Source: an uncultured Rhodocyclaceae bacterium (GTDB taxonomy: Bacteria; Pseudomonadota; Gammaproteobacteria; Burkholderiales; Rhodocyclaceae). Taken from it: DNA of 64,000 nt. Below are positions 56,892 to 64,000 of the stretch, piece after piece. The stretch covers positions 248,001 through 312,000 of the forward strand of contig OU015322.1 of NCBI GenBank assembly GCA_907163225.1. Reading direction: 5' to 3'. Position 1 is the stretch's first letter; every line of letters begins with the position of its first letter. The position numbers and the translations under genes are program-made. The notes beneath the pieces are model-generated. The model searched no databases and was not told where the DNA came from. It was given only the letters and a program-made list of their open reading frames with translations.

Positions 56892-57326
56892 TTAGTAGGC
56901 GAGCTTGATGTTGATGGCGGTTTCGGGCCCGGCGACATCGAAGGCGCTGTCGGCGAATTTGGGTGGCCCCATGACTTTCGGGTTGTTGGACAAGCCGTAG
57001 CCTTCGGTCGGGAACATGCCGAAACGCAGGTTGAGTTTCTGGTCGGCGTTTTCGTCGTGATAGGCCATGACGGCGTAGCGGCCGGGGGGCAGGCCGGTGA
57101 AGACGAGTTTGGCGTCGCCCTTGGCGGCGGGCAGCGAAACGACTTGAACGGCCTTATCTTCCTTGCGGAAGGTGCCCGGCTCGCGGTAGAGCGAGGCGCG
57201 CAGATTGCCGGCCGCGTCGCTGACGCCGAGCAGATTGACGACCAGTCGGCTGTCGTCGGCCAGGGCGTGGCCGGCGGCGAGCAGGCAGGCGATGAGCAGG
57301 CCGTGGCTGGTTGCGGGGATTTTCAT
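56892..57326 (-). CDS. DUF2141 family periplasmic protein
   Basis: The 144-residue protein has a signal peptide (GLLIACLLAAGHALADD) and the DUF2141 pattern: GNLRASLYREPGTF, FTGLPPGRYAVMAYHDENADQKL, FPTEGYGLSNNP. The family is exported; its function is unknown. It starts one base after the Rieske gene stop, so the two are an operon. Confidence 0.85.
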   Translation of the reverse strand: MKIPATSHGLLIACLLAAGHALADDSRLVVNLLGVSDAAGNLRASLYREPGTFRKEDKAVQVVSLPAAKGDAKLVFTGLPPGRYAVMAYHDENADQKLNLRFGMFPTEGYGLSNNPKVMGPPKFADSAFDVAGPETAINIKLAY

Positions 57327-57327
57327 G

Positions 57328-57948
57328 TCAGGTTTTCTCGCTTTCGTCGCTACCGATAATCAGGCGAGTATCGCTCAGGTATTGGTGCGGCGGAATTTCG
57401 AGGTTGGTCGGGGCCGGTTTGTTTTTGAAAACACGGCCGGCAAAGTCGAAGGTCGAACCGTGGCAGGGACACAGGAAGCCGCCCGGCCAGTCGGCGCCGA
57501 GGGCGGCGTCGCCCGGTGTGAAGGCGGGTGAGGGCGAGCAGCCGAGATGGGTGCAGATGCCTACAGCGACCAGCATTTCCGGTTTGCGCGAGCGCGTTTC
57601 GTTGGCGGCGTAGCTTGGCTGCTGCTGGCGTTCCGAGGCCGGATCGACGAGCATGGGTTCGGCCTTTTTGAGCGCCGCCATCATCTCCGGCGTGCGGTTC
57701 AGAATCCATACCGGCTTGCCGCGCCATTCGACGATCATCATGTCGCCCGGCGCCAACTTACCGATATCGACCTCGACCGGTGCACCGGCTGCCTTGGCGC
57801 GCTCCGACGGCAAAAGGCTGGAAACGAAGGGGGTGAGGGCGGTCAGTGCCAGCGCTCCGCCGACCCCGGCAGTGCCCATCATCCACTGGCGGCGGGGCGG
57901 GTTGTCGCAGATGGTGAATGAGTCACCGTGGCAAAGGCATTCGGACAT
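57328..57948 (-). CDS. Rieske iron-sulfur protein (ubiquinol-cytochrome c reductase type), solitary
   Basis: The 206-residue protein has a twin-arginine-like region (PPRRQWMMGTAGVGGALAL) forming its membrane anchor and the 2Fe-2S motifs CTHLGC and CPCHGS with GRVFKNKPAP. This is the PetA layout of the cytochrome bc1 complex, but no cytochrome b (petB) or c1 gene is next to it. It may serve a second bc complex or another membrane oxidoreductase. Its N-terminus (MSECLCHGDSFTICD) has extra cysteines. Confidence 0.9.
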   Translation of the reverse strand: MSECLCHGDSFTICDNPPRRQWMMGTAGVGGALALTALTPFVSSLLPSERAKAAGAPVEVDIGKLAPGDMMIVEWRGKPVWILNRTPEMMAALKKAEPMLVDPASERQQQPSYAANETRSRKPEMLVAVGICTHLGCSPSPAFTPGDAALGADWPGGFLCPCHGSTFDFAGRVFKNKPAPTNLEIPPHQYLSDTRLIIGSDESEKT

Positions 57949-58151
57949 TGTGTTCTCCTGATTTGGTGGGCATTCGTAACTTGCTCTGCACGAATATTAT
58001 CAAATGCTAATCAATAGTCGTGCCAGCGAACACGTCAGTGGTTGTCGCCCAGAATCATGGGTTTGACGATGTACTCTTTTGCTGCAAATGGCGGCTGTGA
58101 CAGAAATGGCAACAAAAATTGGCTTGTGGACTGATCTCTGCCTGCCATCGA

Positions 58152-58190
58152 TCGTGCTACGGTCAACCGGAAAAAATGTCCAAAATTCAA
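58152..58190 (+). repeat. Dispersed repeat copy 10
   Basis: GTGCTACGGTCAACCGG, A-run, TGTCCAAAATTCAAAT; a clear copy in the 3' flank of the cytochrome operon, pointing towards it. Confidence 0.92.
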
Positions 58191-58242
58191 ATCAACTCGA
58201 GAGCGCAGGGTTGGAGAATTCGCTGTCGGACGAATACACAAA

Positions 58243-58270
58243 AAATAAGGGCGGAGAACAAGCTCCGCCC
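58243..58270 (-). terminator. Terminator of the octaheme cytochrome operon
   Basis: GGGCGGAG pairs with CTCCGCCC around a six-base loop; on the minus strand it is followed by TTATTTTTT. Confidence 0.85.
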
Positions 58271-58295
58271 AAAATGCAACTTTCCGTCGGGTGTT

Positions 58296-58904
58296 TTAGC
58301 GATGTTCTTCCACTTCCTCCCAGCCGGTGATCATCGCCTTGATGTGGGCGAAGACGGTGTGGCCGGTGGTCGTCAGATAGACGTGAATGAAGAAGAAGGC
58401 GGTGATCATGTAGGCGCCGAGGGTGTGCAGGATGGCCACCGTTTCCAGTGACAGGTTCTGGTCGATGCCCAGCCGCGCCCAGTCGCCGTAGAACAGGTAG
58501 AAGATCCCGCTGCCCCAGATCAACGGCGAAATGAAGGCGAGCAGGGCGAGGTAGGCCAGGCGCTGCAGCGGGTTGTGCTTTTGCACCACCGTCTTGTGGA
58601 ACGGATGTGGTGCGTTGGTGAAGATGCCGACCGTGTAGTACTTGATCATCGCCCCGACATTCTTCAGCGAAGGCAGGTACTGCCGCCATTCGCCGGTGGT
58701 GAATTGCCAGAAGATGGTGAAAGCCCACAGGGTGAGCAGCGTCCAGGCGGCCAGGCTGTGCAGTTGCACGGCTTTCTGGAAGCCGATCAGGGCGTAGCTG
58801 CCATGCACCTCGAAGCCGGTGATCATCATGACGATGATCAGCAGCGCCTGCGACCAGTGCCAGAACCGCTCGTAGCGTTTGTAGATGTAGATGCGTTCGC
58901 TCAT
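58296..58904 (-). CDS. Cytochrome b-type membrane subunit (thiosulfate reductase/b561-like)
   Basis: The 202-residue protein has four membrane spans with histidines placed for two b-type hemes (RYERFWHWSQALLIIVMMITG, HSLAAWTLLTLWAFTIF, and ILHTLGAYMITAFFFIHVYL). It probably links the quinone pool to the octaheme cytochrome. The start at 58904 overlaps that gene's stop by four bases (ATGA). Confidence 0.9.
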   Translation of the reverse strand: MSERIYIYKRYERFWHWSQALLIIVMMITGFEVHGSYALIGFQKAVQLHSLAAWTLLTLWAFTIFWQFTTGEWRQYLPSLKNVGAMIKYYTVGIFTNAPHPFHKTVVQKHNPLQRLAYLALLAFISPLIWGSGIFYLFYGDWARLGIDQNLSLETVAILHTLGAYMITAFFFIHVYLTTTGHTVFAHIKAMITGWEEVEEHR

Positions 58905-60529
58905 TTTGCATTCTCCTCGCGACGGCTCAGGATGCGGACGATGCCGTGGAGCAGGCCGCCGCCGATGGCGCCGACGATGGCCAGTCCGCCAAAGATGTCG
59001 ACCAGTTTGTTGCTGTCGCGGCCCGGCAGGTAGATGTCGGTGATCGCGCTCAGGCGGCCATCCGTGGCGCGGGTATGGCATTCCTGGCAAGGCACGGCCT
59101 TCTCTTTCGGGGCAACCATGTGGGTGATGAACCAGTTCATCTGCGTTTCGATGAAACCGAATTTGCCGCTGTAGGGCAGGCCGGCATAGTCCATCCCCGC
59201 CTTGATCGACTTGGCGTAGTCGTAGTTCTTCCAGAGCGCGGTGTCGTCATCGCCGAAAACGTGGTTGACCACCAGCGTCTTGTTCTCGGTGTCGTAAGGC
59301 TGCTTGCCGCGCATGACCTTGAACGGCCAGATGCGGGCGTTAGGGTCGCTGGCCGAGCCTTCGACGCGGTTGAGTTCGAGAATCTTGCTGTCGTCGATCT
59401 TGTCGGTGATCGTCACCTGATGCACGACGCCGTTGTACCACTTGTACTCAGGGCGGACGTTCTCGCCATATTTGAAGTCACCCTTGGTCGCCGAGTATTT
59501 CAGGTGGCCATGCTCGTCCTTGACGAACAGCGGCTTGCCGTCCGGGCCCATCTTGCCGGCGGTCGACCAGTCCCACAGCATCTTGGTGGCAATGCCGCCG
59601 CGCGCAAATTCGGGAATGTGGCAGGTCTGGCAGGCCACCTTGCCCGTGTGGTTGTTGATCTTGCCTTGCTTGTGCGGCACGAAGCCGTGGCAGGACTCGC
59701 AGGTGGCGCGGTTGTGATCGTCCTTGGGCAGGTCAAAACCGTGCTTGTCCTTCGACGTTGCCGCATAACGGCTGCCGGAAGGCTGGTGCGCATTGAAGGT
59801 ATGGCAATCCGAGCAGACCAGATTGGCGCCATCCTTGGCCATGTGCACATCGAGTTCGCGCGACGGGTTTTTCAGCGACGAGTCGAGGTCGCCGTGCTTG
59901 ACCGCATCGCCACCGCCGCCGTTGAAATGGCAGGCACCGCAGTTGGCGCGGCCGGGCTGGCCCACATGCTGGGCGATCTTGGTCAGGTCGGGTGCCTTGA
60001 ACAGCTTCTTGCCCGGCGGGCCTTCCATCGGCTCGAACTCGCGGTCCGCATACAGCGGGTGGCCGCCATCCGGGCCAAATTTCTTGTAGGTGCCCGTCGT
60101 GTCATGGCAGGCCAGACAGTCCACGTTCTCCTGATTGGTGAAGTCGTAGTTCTTGTCCGTCCAGCCGTAGCCCGCGTGGCAACTGGTGCAGCGCGTTTCG
60201 TTGGAAAGCGGCGAACCGCAGAAGTTGTTGGCGGCAAATTTCTTGCCGAGCTTCTTGCCGGTGGTCGGGCTGGTCGCCTCCCAGGTCCAGTGGATGCTCT
60301 TCATCACCTGGTGGCCGGCCGTGTTGTGGCAGGACAGACAAGCCTTGGTCACCTCGGGGCCGGTCTTGAACGGGCCTTTCAGGGCTTCGAGCTTGCTGTG
60401 GTCGGTGGTTGAAGTCGCCGTCGCAATTTTCCCGGGAGCCGGCGGTGGTGCCGGGCTATCCGCTGCCTGGGCAAGCAATGCCACTCCCAGCATTGCCATG
60501 CCGATAAGCCTACGCACATGTTTCATCAT
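58901..60529 (-). CDS. Octaheme c-type cytochrome, tetrathionate reductase family
   Basis: The 542-residue protein has a signal peptide (LIGMAMLGVALLAQAADS), eight CxxCH motifs (CLSCH, CTSCH, CLACH, CGACH, CSDCH, CESCH, CQTCH, CQECH) and a C-terminal membrane span (IFGGLAIVGAIGGGLLHGIV). This matches the octaheme tetrathionate reductase family, whose members can also reduce nitrite or hydroxylamine in vitro. It is periplasmic, tethered, and paired with a cytochrome b subunit. An FNR-like site lies about 110 bases upstream. Confidence 0.92.
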   Translation of the reverse strand: MMKHVRRLIGMAMLGVALLAQAADSPAPPPAPGKIATATSTTDHSKLEALKGPFKTGPEVTKACLSCHNTAGHQVMKSIHWTWEATSPTTGKKLGKKFAANNFCGSPLSNETRCTSCHAGYGWTDKNYDFTNQENVDCLACHDTTGTYKKFGPDGGHPLYADREFEPMEGPPGKKLFKAPDLTKIAQHVGQPGRANCGACHFNGGGGDAVKHGDLDSSLKNPSRELDVHMAKDGANLVCSDCHTFNAHQPSGSRYAATSKDKHGFDLPKDDHNRATCESCHGFVPHKQGKINNHTGKVACQTCHIPEFARGGIATKMLWDWSTAGKMGPDGKPLFVKDEHGHLKYSATKGDFKYGENVRPEYKWYNGVVHQVTITDKIDDSKILELNRVEGSASDPNARIWPFKVMRGKQPYDTENKTLVVNHVFGDDDTALWKNYDYAKSIKAGMDYAGLPYSGKFGFIETQMNWFITHMVAPKEKAVPCQECHTRATDGRLSAITDIYLPGRDSNKLVDIFGGLAIVGAIGGGLLHGIVRILSRREENAK

Positions 60530-60636
60530 GTGGTCTCCTCTAATAATCGCGGAGCGGACGACCTCCCCAAGTCGTTACGTTCCATTATCCGCAGCCTTAC
60601 TTAAGCCATAGAATATTAGTAAATTATAAAAATCTA

Positions 60637-60650
60637 CTGATACAGATCAA
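60637..60650. promoter_or_regulatory. FNR-like binding site upstream of the octaheme cytochrome operon
   Basis: CTGATACAGATCAA matches the FNR consensus TTGATnnnnATCAA at nine of ten positions. Its centre is about 115 bases upstream of the cytochrome start, with a TATTCT-like -10 suitably placed on the minus strand near 60607-60612. It could also act on the DUF3460 gene. Confidence 0.6.
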
Positions 60651-60753
60651 ATCTCTCGATTTCAATACGCGACTGTTTGGTGTCCATCTCAATGGCAGCT
60701 TCCGGCGTGCTAGAATTACAAAATTGTCTTGAATATCTAGAGGAAACAGCGAA

Positions 60754-60963
60754 ATGGCGGAAGTCAATACCAGCTACGTGTCCGATCACCAGACTTGGAT
60801 GAACGAGCAACTGGCAAAAAATCCTGAGTGGGTCGAGGATCAGAAGGTAGGCCGCGCCCTGTGGTGGGACAAGAAGCAGGACGTAGACACCACGACGCGC
60901 AACGCTGCCTCCGGTATTCCTCAGAAATCCTATCCTTACGATGTGAATTTTTTCGGCGAATAA
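60754..60963 (+). CDS. DUF3460 family small protein
   Basis: The 69-residue protein reads MAEVNTSYVSDHQTWMNEQL and later GRALWWDKK, ending SYPYDVNFFGE, the DUF3460 pattern common in betaproteobacteria. It is soluble; function unknown. A GAGGAAA site precedes it and a strong terminator follows, so it is probably a single-gene transcript. Confidence 0.88.
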   Translation: MAEVNTSYVSDHQTWMNEQLAKNPEWVEDQKVGRALWWDKKQDVDTTTRNAASGIPQKSYPYDVNFFGE

Positions 60964-60984
60964 TTTGCCGTAATTTTCAGTCGT

Positions 60985-61012
60985 TAAAAAGCCGGTCATC
61001 GACCGGCTTTTT
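60985..61012. terminator. Terminator between DUF3460 and the acyl-CoA synthetase gene
   Basis: AAAAAGCCGGTC pairs perfectly with GACCGGCTTTTT around ATC; bidirectional. Confidence 0.92.
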
Positions 61013-61056
61013 GTTTGCCTGCGCGCCGGGCCAGCCGGCGCGTTGCAGGGCAGGGC

Positions 61057-63765
61057 CTAGCCCGTCAGCGGCCGAACGACGCGCTTGACGGCGGTGTCGT
61101 CCGGGTGTGGGTGGATCGTGAAGCCGAGGCTGGTCATCAGGCGGAACATCTTGGCGTTGGTCGACAGCACGTCACCGACCACGGCGCGATAACCCTTCAT
61201 GCGGGCACACTCGATCAGCGCCGTCATCAGCTTGCGGCCGACGCCGCACTTCTGCCAGTCGTCGCCGACGGCCAGTGCGAACTCAACCGACTCACCATCC
61301 GGATTGACCACATAGCGGGCGACGCCGATCTGCTTGTCGCGGCCTTCCTTGGCATCCTCGCCTTCGTCGGCAATGGTGGCCACCAGTGCCATTTCGCGGT
61401 CGTAGTCGATCTGCGTGAAGCGGACCAGCATGGTCTGCGTCAGTTCGCGCAAAGTGTCCATGAAGCGGTAGTAGCGTGATTCGTCGGACATGTTCTTGAC
61501 GAATTCCTGCTCCATGTCGGCATCTTCCGGGCGGATCGGGCGGATGGTGACGACCTTGCCGTCATTCGTCTGCCATTCCTGGATGAGGTGAACCGGATAG
61601 GGGTAGATCGACATGTGGGCGTAGCGGTCGCCGCTTGAGCTGGAGGCGTGATCGATGATGATGCGGGCATCGGCGGCGATGGCGCCATTTTCATCGACGA
61701 TCAGCGGGTTGATGTCCAGTTCCTGGATCCACGGCAATTCGCAGACCATTTCGGAAATGCACAGCAGAACTTCCTTCAAGGCTTCGCGGTCGACCGGCGG
61801 CATGTTGTGGAACTGGTCGAGAATTTTCGAGGCCCGGGTCGATTCGATCAGATCCTTGGCCAGGAACTTGTTCAGCGGCGGCAGGGCGACCGAGCGGTCG
61901 CTGAAGATTTCGACGTCGAAACCACCGGCGCCAAAAGTGATGACCGGCCCGAAGATCGGGTCGCGGAAAACGCCGATCATCAGCTCGCGGCCGTTCGGGC
62001 GAGAGAGAAATGGTTCGATCGAAACGCCGTTGATCTTGGCATCAGGCCGGCGCTTCTGTACGGTGTCGATGATGTCGTGATAGGCGTTGCGAACAGCTGG
62101 CGCATTGCTTATGTTGAGACGAACACCGCCGGCATCGGATTTGTGCGAGAGATCGGGTGAATCAACCTTCATGGCGATCGGGAAACCGATCTGCTCGGCC
62201 AGCAGCAGCGCTTCGGTTGCTGTGCGGGCAACCATGGTCTGGGCCACCGGCACGCGGAAGGCGCGCAGGATGGCTTTCGATTCCATTTCCGACAGAACCT
62301 TGCGCCGTTCGGCGAGCAGGGCCTCGATCAGCATCTTGGCGCCTTCGGCTTCCGGCCGGCCGTGTTGGCGGGTCGGTTCCGGCGTTTGCAGCAGCAGCTT
62401 CTGGTTGCGGTAATACTTTGAAATGTGATGGAACAGTTCGATCGCGGTTTCCGGCATCCGGAAGGCCGGAATGCCGGCTTCTTCGAGCGCCTTGCGGGCC
62501 TCGCGAACCTGTTCTTCGCCCATCCAGCAGCAGATCAGCGAACGATTGAGCTTGTCGGCCACTTCGATGATGGCCTGGGCGACGGCCAGCGGGTCAGTCA
62601 TGGCCTGCGGCGAGAGCATGACTAGCGTGCTGTCGACGTTCGAATCGTGTGTGACGGCCATGATGGCGTCGCGATAGCGCTCCGGCGTGGCATCGCCGCC
62701 GATGTCGATTGGGTTGCTGTGTGACCAGTTGGTAGGCAGTGCCTTGTTGAGCACGGCCATCGTTTCATTGGTCAGTTCGGCCAGCGGAATACCCATGTCG
62801 CCGGCCCGGTCGGCGGCCATGGCGCCCGGCCCGCCGCCGTTGGTGATGATGGCGAGGCGGTTGCCGAGTGGGCGGAGCTTGGAGGCCAGTGCCTTGGCCG
62901 CGTAGAACAGTTGGCCGACGTTCTGGACGCGAACCACACCGGCGCGACGTACGGCGGCGTCGAAGACGGTGTCGGAAACCGCAGCCATCCCGGAGTGGGT
63001 CGCTGCAGCGGCTGAGCCGGCTTCATGGCGACCGGCCTTGAGCAGGATGATCGGCTTGATGCGGGCGGCGGAACGCAGTGCACTCATGAAACGGCGCGAG
63101 TTACGGATACCCTCGACGTACATCAGGATGTAGTGTGTGCGGCTGTCATAGATCAGGTAGTCGAGGATTTCACCGAAATCGACGTCGGCGGTCATGCCGA
63201 TGGAAATGACCGAAGAAAAGCCGACCTGGTTGGCCTTGGCCCAGTCGAGTACGGCGGAGCACATGGCGCCGGACTGCGAGACGAGGGCGAGGTTGCCGGG
63301 AGCGGCGGTGATCTTGGAGAAGGTGGCATTGAGGCCGAGGTCGGGGCGGATGATACCCAGGCAGTTGGGCCCGAGGATGCGCACGTTGTAGGAACGGGCG
63401 ATTTCCATGACCTTGCGTTCGAGTGCCGCGCCGATGTGGCCAGCTTCAGAAAAGCCGGAGGCGATGACGATGGCGTTGCGGACGCCGCTGCGGCCACACT
63501 GTTCGATCAGTTGCGGCACGGTCTGCGGACGGGTGCAGATAACGGCCATTTCGACACGGGCACCAATCTCTTCAATCGATTTGTAGGACGGCTGGCCCTG
63601 AATGGTCTCGTGCTTTGGGTTGATGGCGTGCAGACGGCCCTTGTAACCCGAGCTGAGAATGTTCTTGAAGATGATGTTGCCGACCGAGTTTTCGCGGTCT
63701 GATGCACCGATGACAGCGACCGATTTCGGTTCGAAAAGCGAAGTTAAATAGTGCTGTTCCAACAT
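61057..63765 (-). CDS. Acyl-CoA synthetase (NDP-forming)/GNAT fusion, Pat-type protein acetyltransferase
   Basis: The 902-residue protein has a CoA-binding domain (SVAVIGASDRENSVGNIIFK), succinyl-CoA-ligase-like and ATP-grasp domains (about 150-700, for example AIITNGGGPGAMAADRAGD, MKVDSPDLSHKSDAGGV), and a C-terminal GNAT domain (about 740-890, CGVGRKLMTALIECARMKGY). The order is that of Pat/YfiQ, which acetylates lysines such as that of acetyl-CoA synthetase. The start at 63765 is where homology begins; a longer frame opens at 63819. Confidence 0.92.
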   Translation of the reverse strand: MLEQHYLTSLFEPKSVAVIGASDRENSVGNIIFKNILSSGYKGRLHAINPKHETIQGQPSYKSIEEIGARVEMAVICTRPQTVPQLIEQCGRSGVRNAIVIASGFSEAGHIGAALERKVMEIARSYNVRILGPNCLGIIRPDLGLNATFSKITAAPGNLALVSQSGAMCSAVLDWAKANQVGFSSVISIGMTADVDFGEILDYLIYDSRTHYILMYVEGIRNSRRFMSALRSAARIKPIILLKAGRHEAGSAAAATHSGMAAVSDTVFDAAVRRAGVVRVQNVGQLFYAAKALASKLRPLGNRLAIITNGGGPGAMAADRAGDMGIPLAELTNETMAVLNKALPTNWSHSNPIDIGGDATPERYRDAIMAVTHDSNVDSTLVMLSPQAMTDPLAVAQAIIEVADKLNRSLICCWMGEEQVREARKALEEAGIPAFRMPETAIELFHHISKYYRNQKLLLQTPEPTRQHGRPEAEGAKMLIEALLAERRKVLSEMESKAILRAFRVPVAQTMVARTATEALLLAEQIGFPIAMKVDSPDLSHKSDAGGVRLNISNAPAVRNAYHDIIDTVQKRRPDAKINGVSIEPFLSRPNGRELMIGVFRDPIFGPVITFGAGGFDVEIFSDRSVALPPLNKFLAKDLIESTRASKILDQFHNMPPVDREALKEVLLCISEMVCELPWIQELDINPLIVDENGAIAADARIIIDHASSSSGDRYAHMSIYPYPVHLIQEWQTNDGKVVTIRPIRPEDADMEQEFVKNMSDESRYYRFMDTLRELTQTMLVRFTQIDYDREMALVATIADEGEDAKEGRDKQIGVARYVVNPDGESVEFALAVGDDWQKCGVGRKLMTALIECARMKGYRAVVGDVLSTNAKMFRLMTSLGFTIHPHPDDTAVKRVVRPLTG

Positions 63766-63852
63766 GGTTAACCCCTCGTCAGGATATTTTTGTGCAATGC
63801 GGAATTCTGGCACAACCACCGGCCATTGTCATTGATGTTGTAGGGCTATTCA

Positions 63853-64000
63853 CTATGTTGCAAGCGCGCTCTCGATGAGAAATGATTGTGACAGGGCGCG
63901 ATGCACCGGGCATTTATTGGCGATTTCCAGCAGGCGCTGGCGCTGTGCATCGGTGAGCGTACCCTCCAGCACGATGGCGCGCTCGATTCGGTCGCGGGAA
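63853..64000 (-). CDS. OsmC-like protein, C-terminal end (partial)
   Basis: The minus strand from the right edge encodes [20 protein letters not shown], then [13 protein letters not shown] and ends ESALAT. The [13 protein letters not shown] block holds the second redox cysteine of OsmC/Ohr-type proteins, which reduce organic peroxides. The rest of the gene is outside the window. Confidence 0.8.
   Translation of the reverse strand, partial: SRDRIERAIVLEGTLTDAQRQRLLEIANKCPVHRALSQSFLIESALAT

Larger units (their letters stand above)
57949..58295. other. Intergenic region with a repeat copy and a terminator
   Basis: 347 bases between the cytochrome b gene end and the Rieske gene start. It holds dispersed repeat copy 10 and the terminator of the octaheme cytochrome operon, and should hold the Rieske promoter. 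Confidence 0.6.

Noticed and set aside
58946-60412. 488-codon open frame opposite the octaheme cytochrome
   Set aside because: The minus strand has eight heme motifs and a signal peptide; the + frame has no recognisable features.

Overview
The window reads as a contiguous piece of a GC-rich betaproteobacterial chromosome, most like the Rhodocyclales (Dechloromonas/Azonexus type). This is inferred from the gene set: FliW, DUF3460, DUF3301, an octaheme tetrathionate-reductase-type cytochrome, a PEP-CTERM protein, many c-di-GMP genes, and MoaE directly behind PrfC. No rRNA, tRNA or CRISPR array was seen.

Layout. 1-9.3 kb is housekeeping: tex (partial), fliW, a gamma-carbonic anhydrase, a PAS-PAS-GGDEF cyclase, a MazG-like pyrophosphatase, rlmJ, a PilZ-like protein, DUF3301, a sugar-phosphate mutarotase and a DUF2189 membrane protein. 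9.4-12.8 kb is accessory: an Mrr-like nuclease gene broken near its 5' end by a complete IS66-family element with an 8-bp target duplication. 12.9-17.5 kb holds prfC-moaE, a GST/flavin-oxidoreductase pair with a divergent LysR regulator, and a decayed duplicate of the prfC 3' end. 17.5-31.7 kb holds a PepSY/TonB iron-uptake pair, a chemoreceptor, clpB with a sigma-32 promoter, a PEP-CTERM protein, DUF1684, an aminotransferase, a glutamate dehydrogenase, a methyltransferase and a glutathione peroxidase.

32.1-47.8 kb is the centrepiece: a tightly packed 15-gene unit, all on the + strand. It encodes a sensor kinase, a single-domain response regulator, an HD-GYP phosphodiesterase, a STAS-MshEN-GspE assembly ATPase, a GspF platform protein, five (pseudo)pilins of G/H/I/J/K type, PilM/PilN/PilO/PilP-like proteins and a short secretin. 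The K-position pilin is an 810-residue protein in which a six-repeat Kelch propeller appears to be inserted inside a DNRLRE domain. The unit looks like a c-di-GMP-controlled pilus or type II secretion-like machine with an unusual tip protein. No prepilin peptidase or retraction ATPase is present, so those must come from elsewhere.

48-64 kb holds hflX, a MacAB-type exporter, a BASS/ACR3-type transporter with a polyferredoxin, a decayed duplicate of the transporter 3' end, an orphan gene between two direct repeats, a DUF2141/Rieske group, a cytochrome b plus octaheme cytochrome operon with an FNR-like site, DUF3460, a protein-acetyltransferase-type acyl-CoA synthetase/GNAT fusion, and the end of an OsmC-like gene.

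Across the whole window runs a dispersed repeat of about 38 bp (extended form about 60 bp; core TTGCTACGGTCAACCGG, then an A-run, then GGCCAAAATTGAAAT). Nine intergenic or gene-end copies are clear, plus one inside a coding region. It tends to lie between a gene's 3' end and its terminator, it supplies the last codons and stop of one gene, and it abuts both decayed gene-tail duplicates. The repeat family and the pilus locus are the two things most worth following up.
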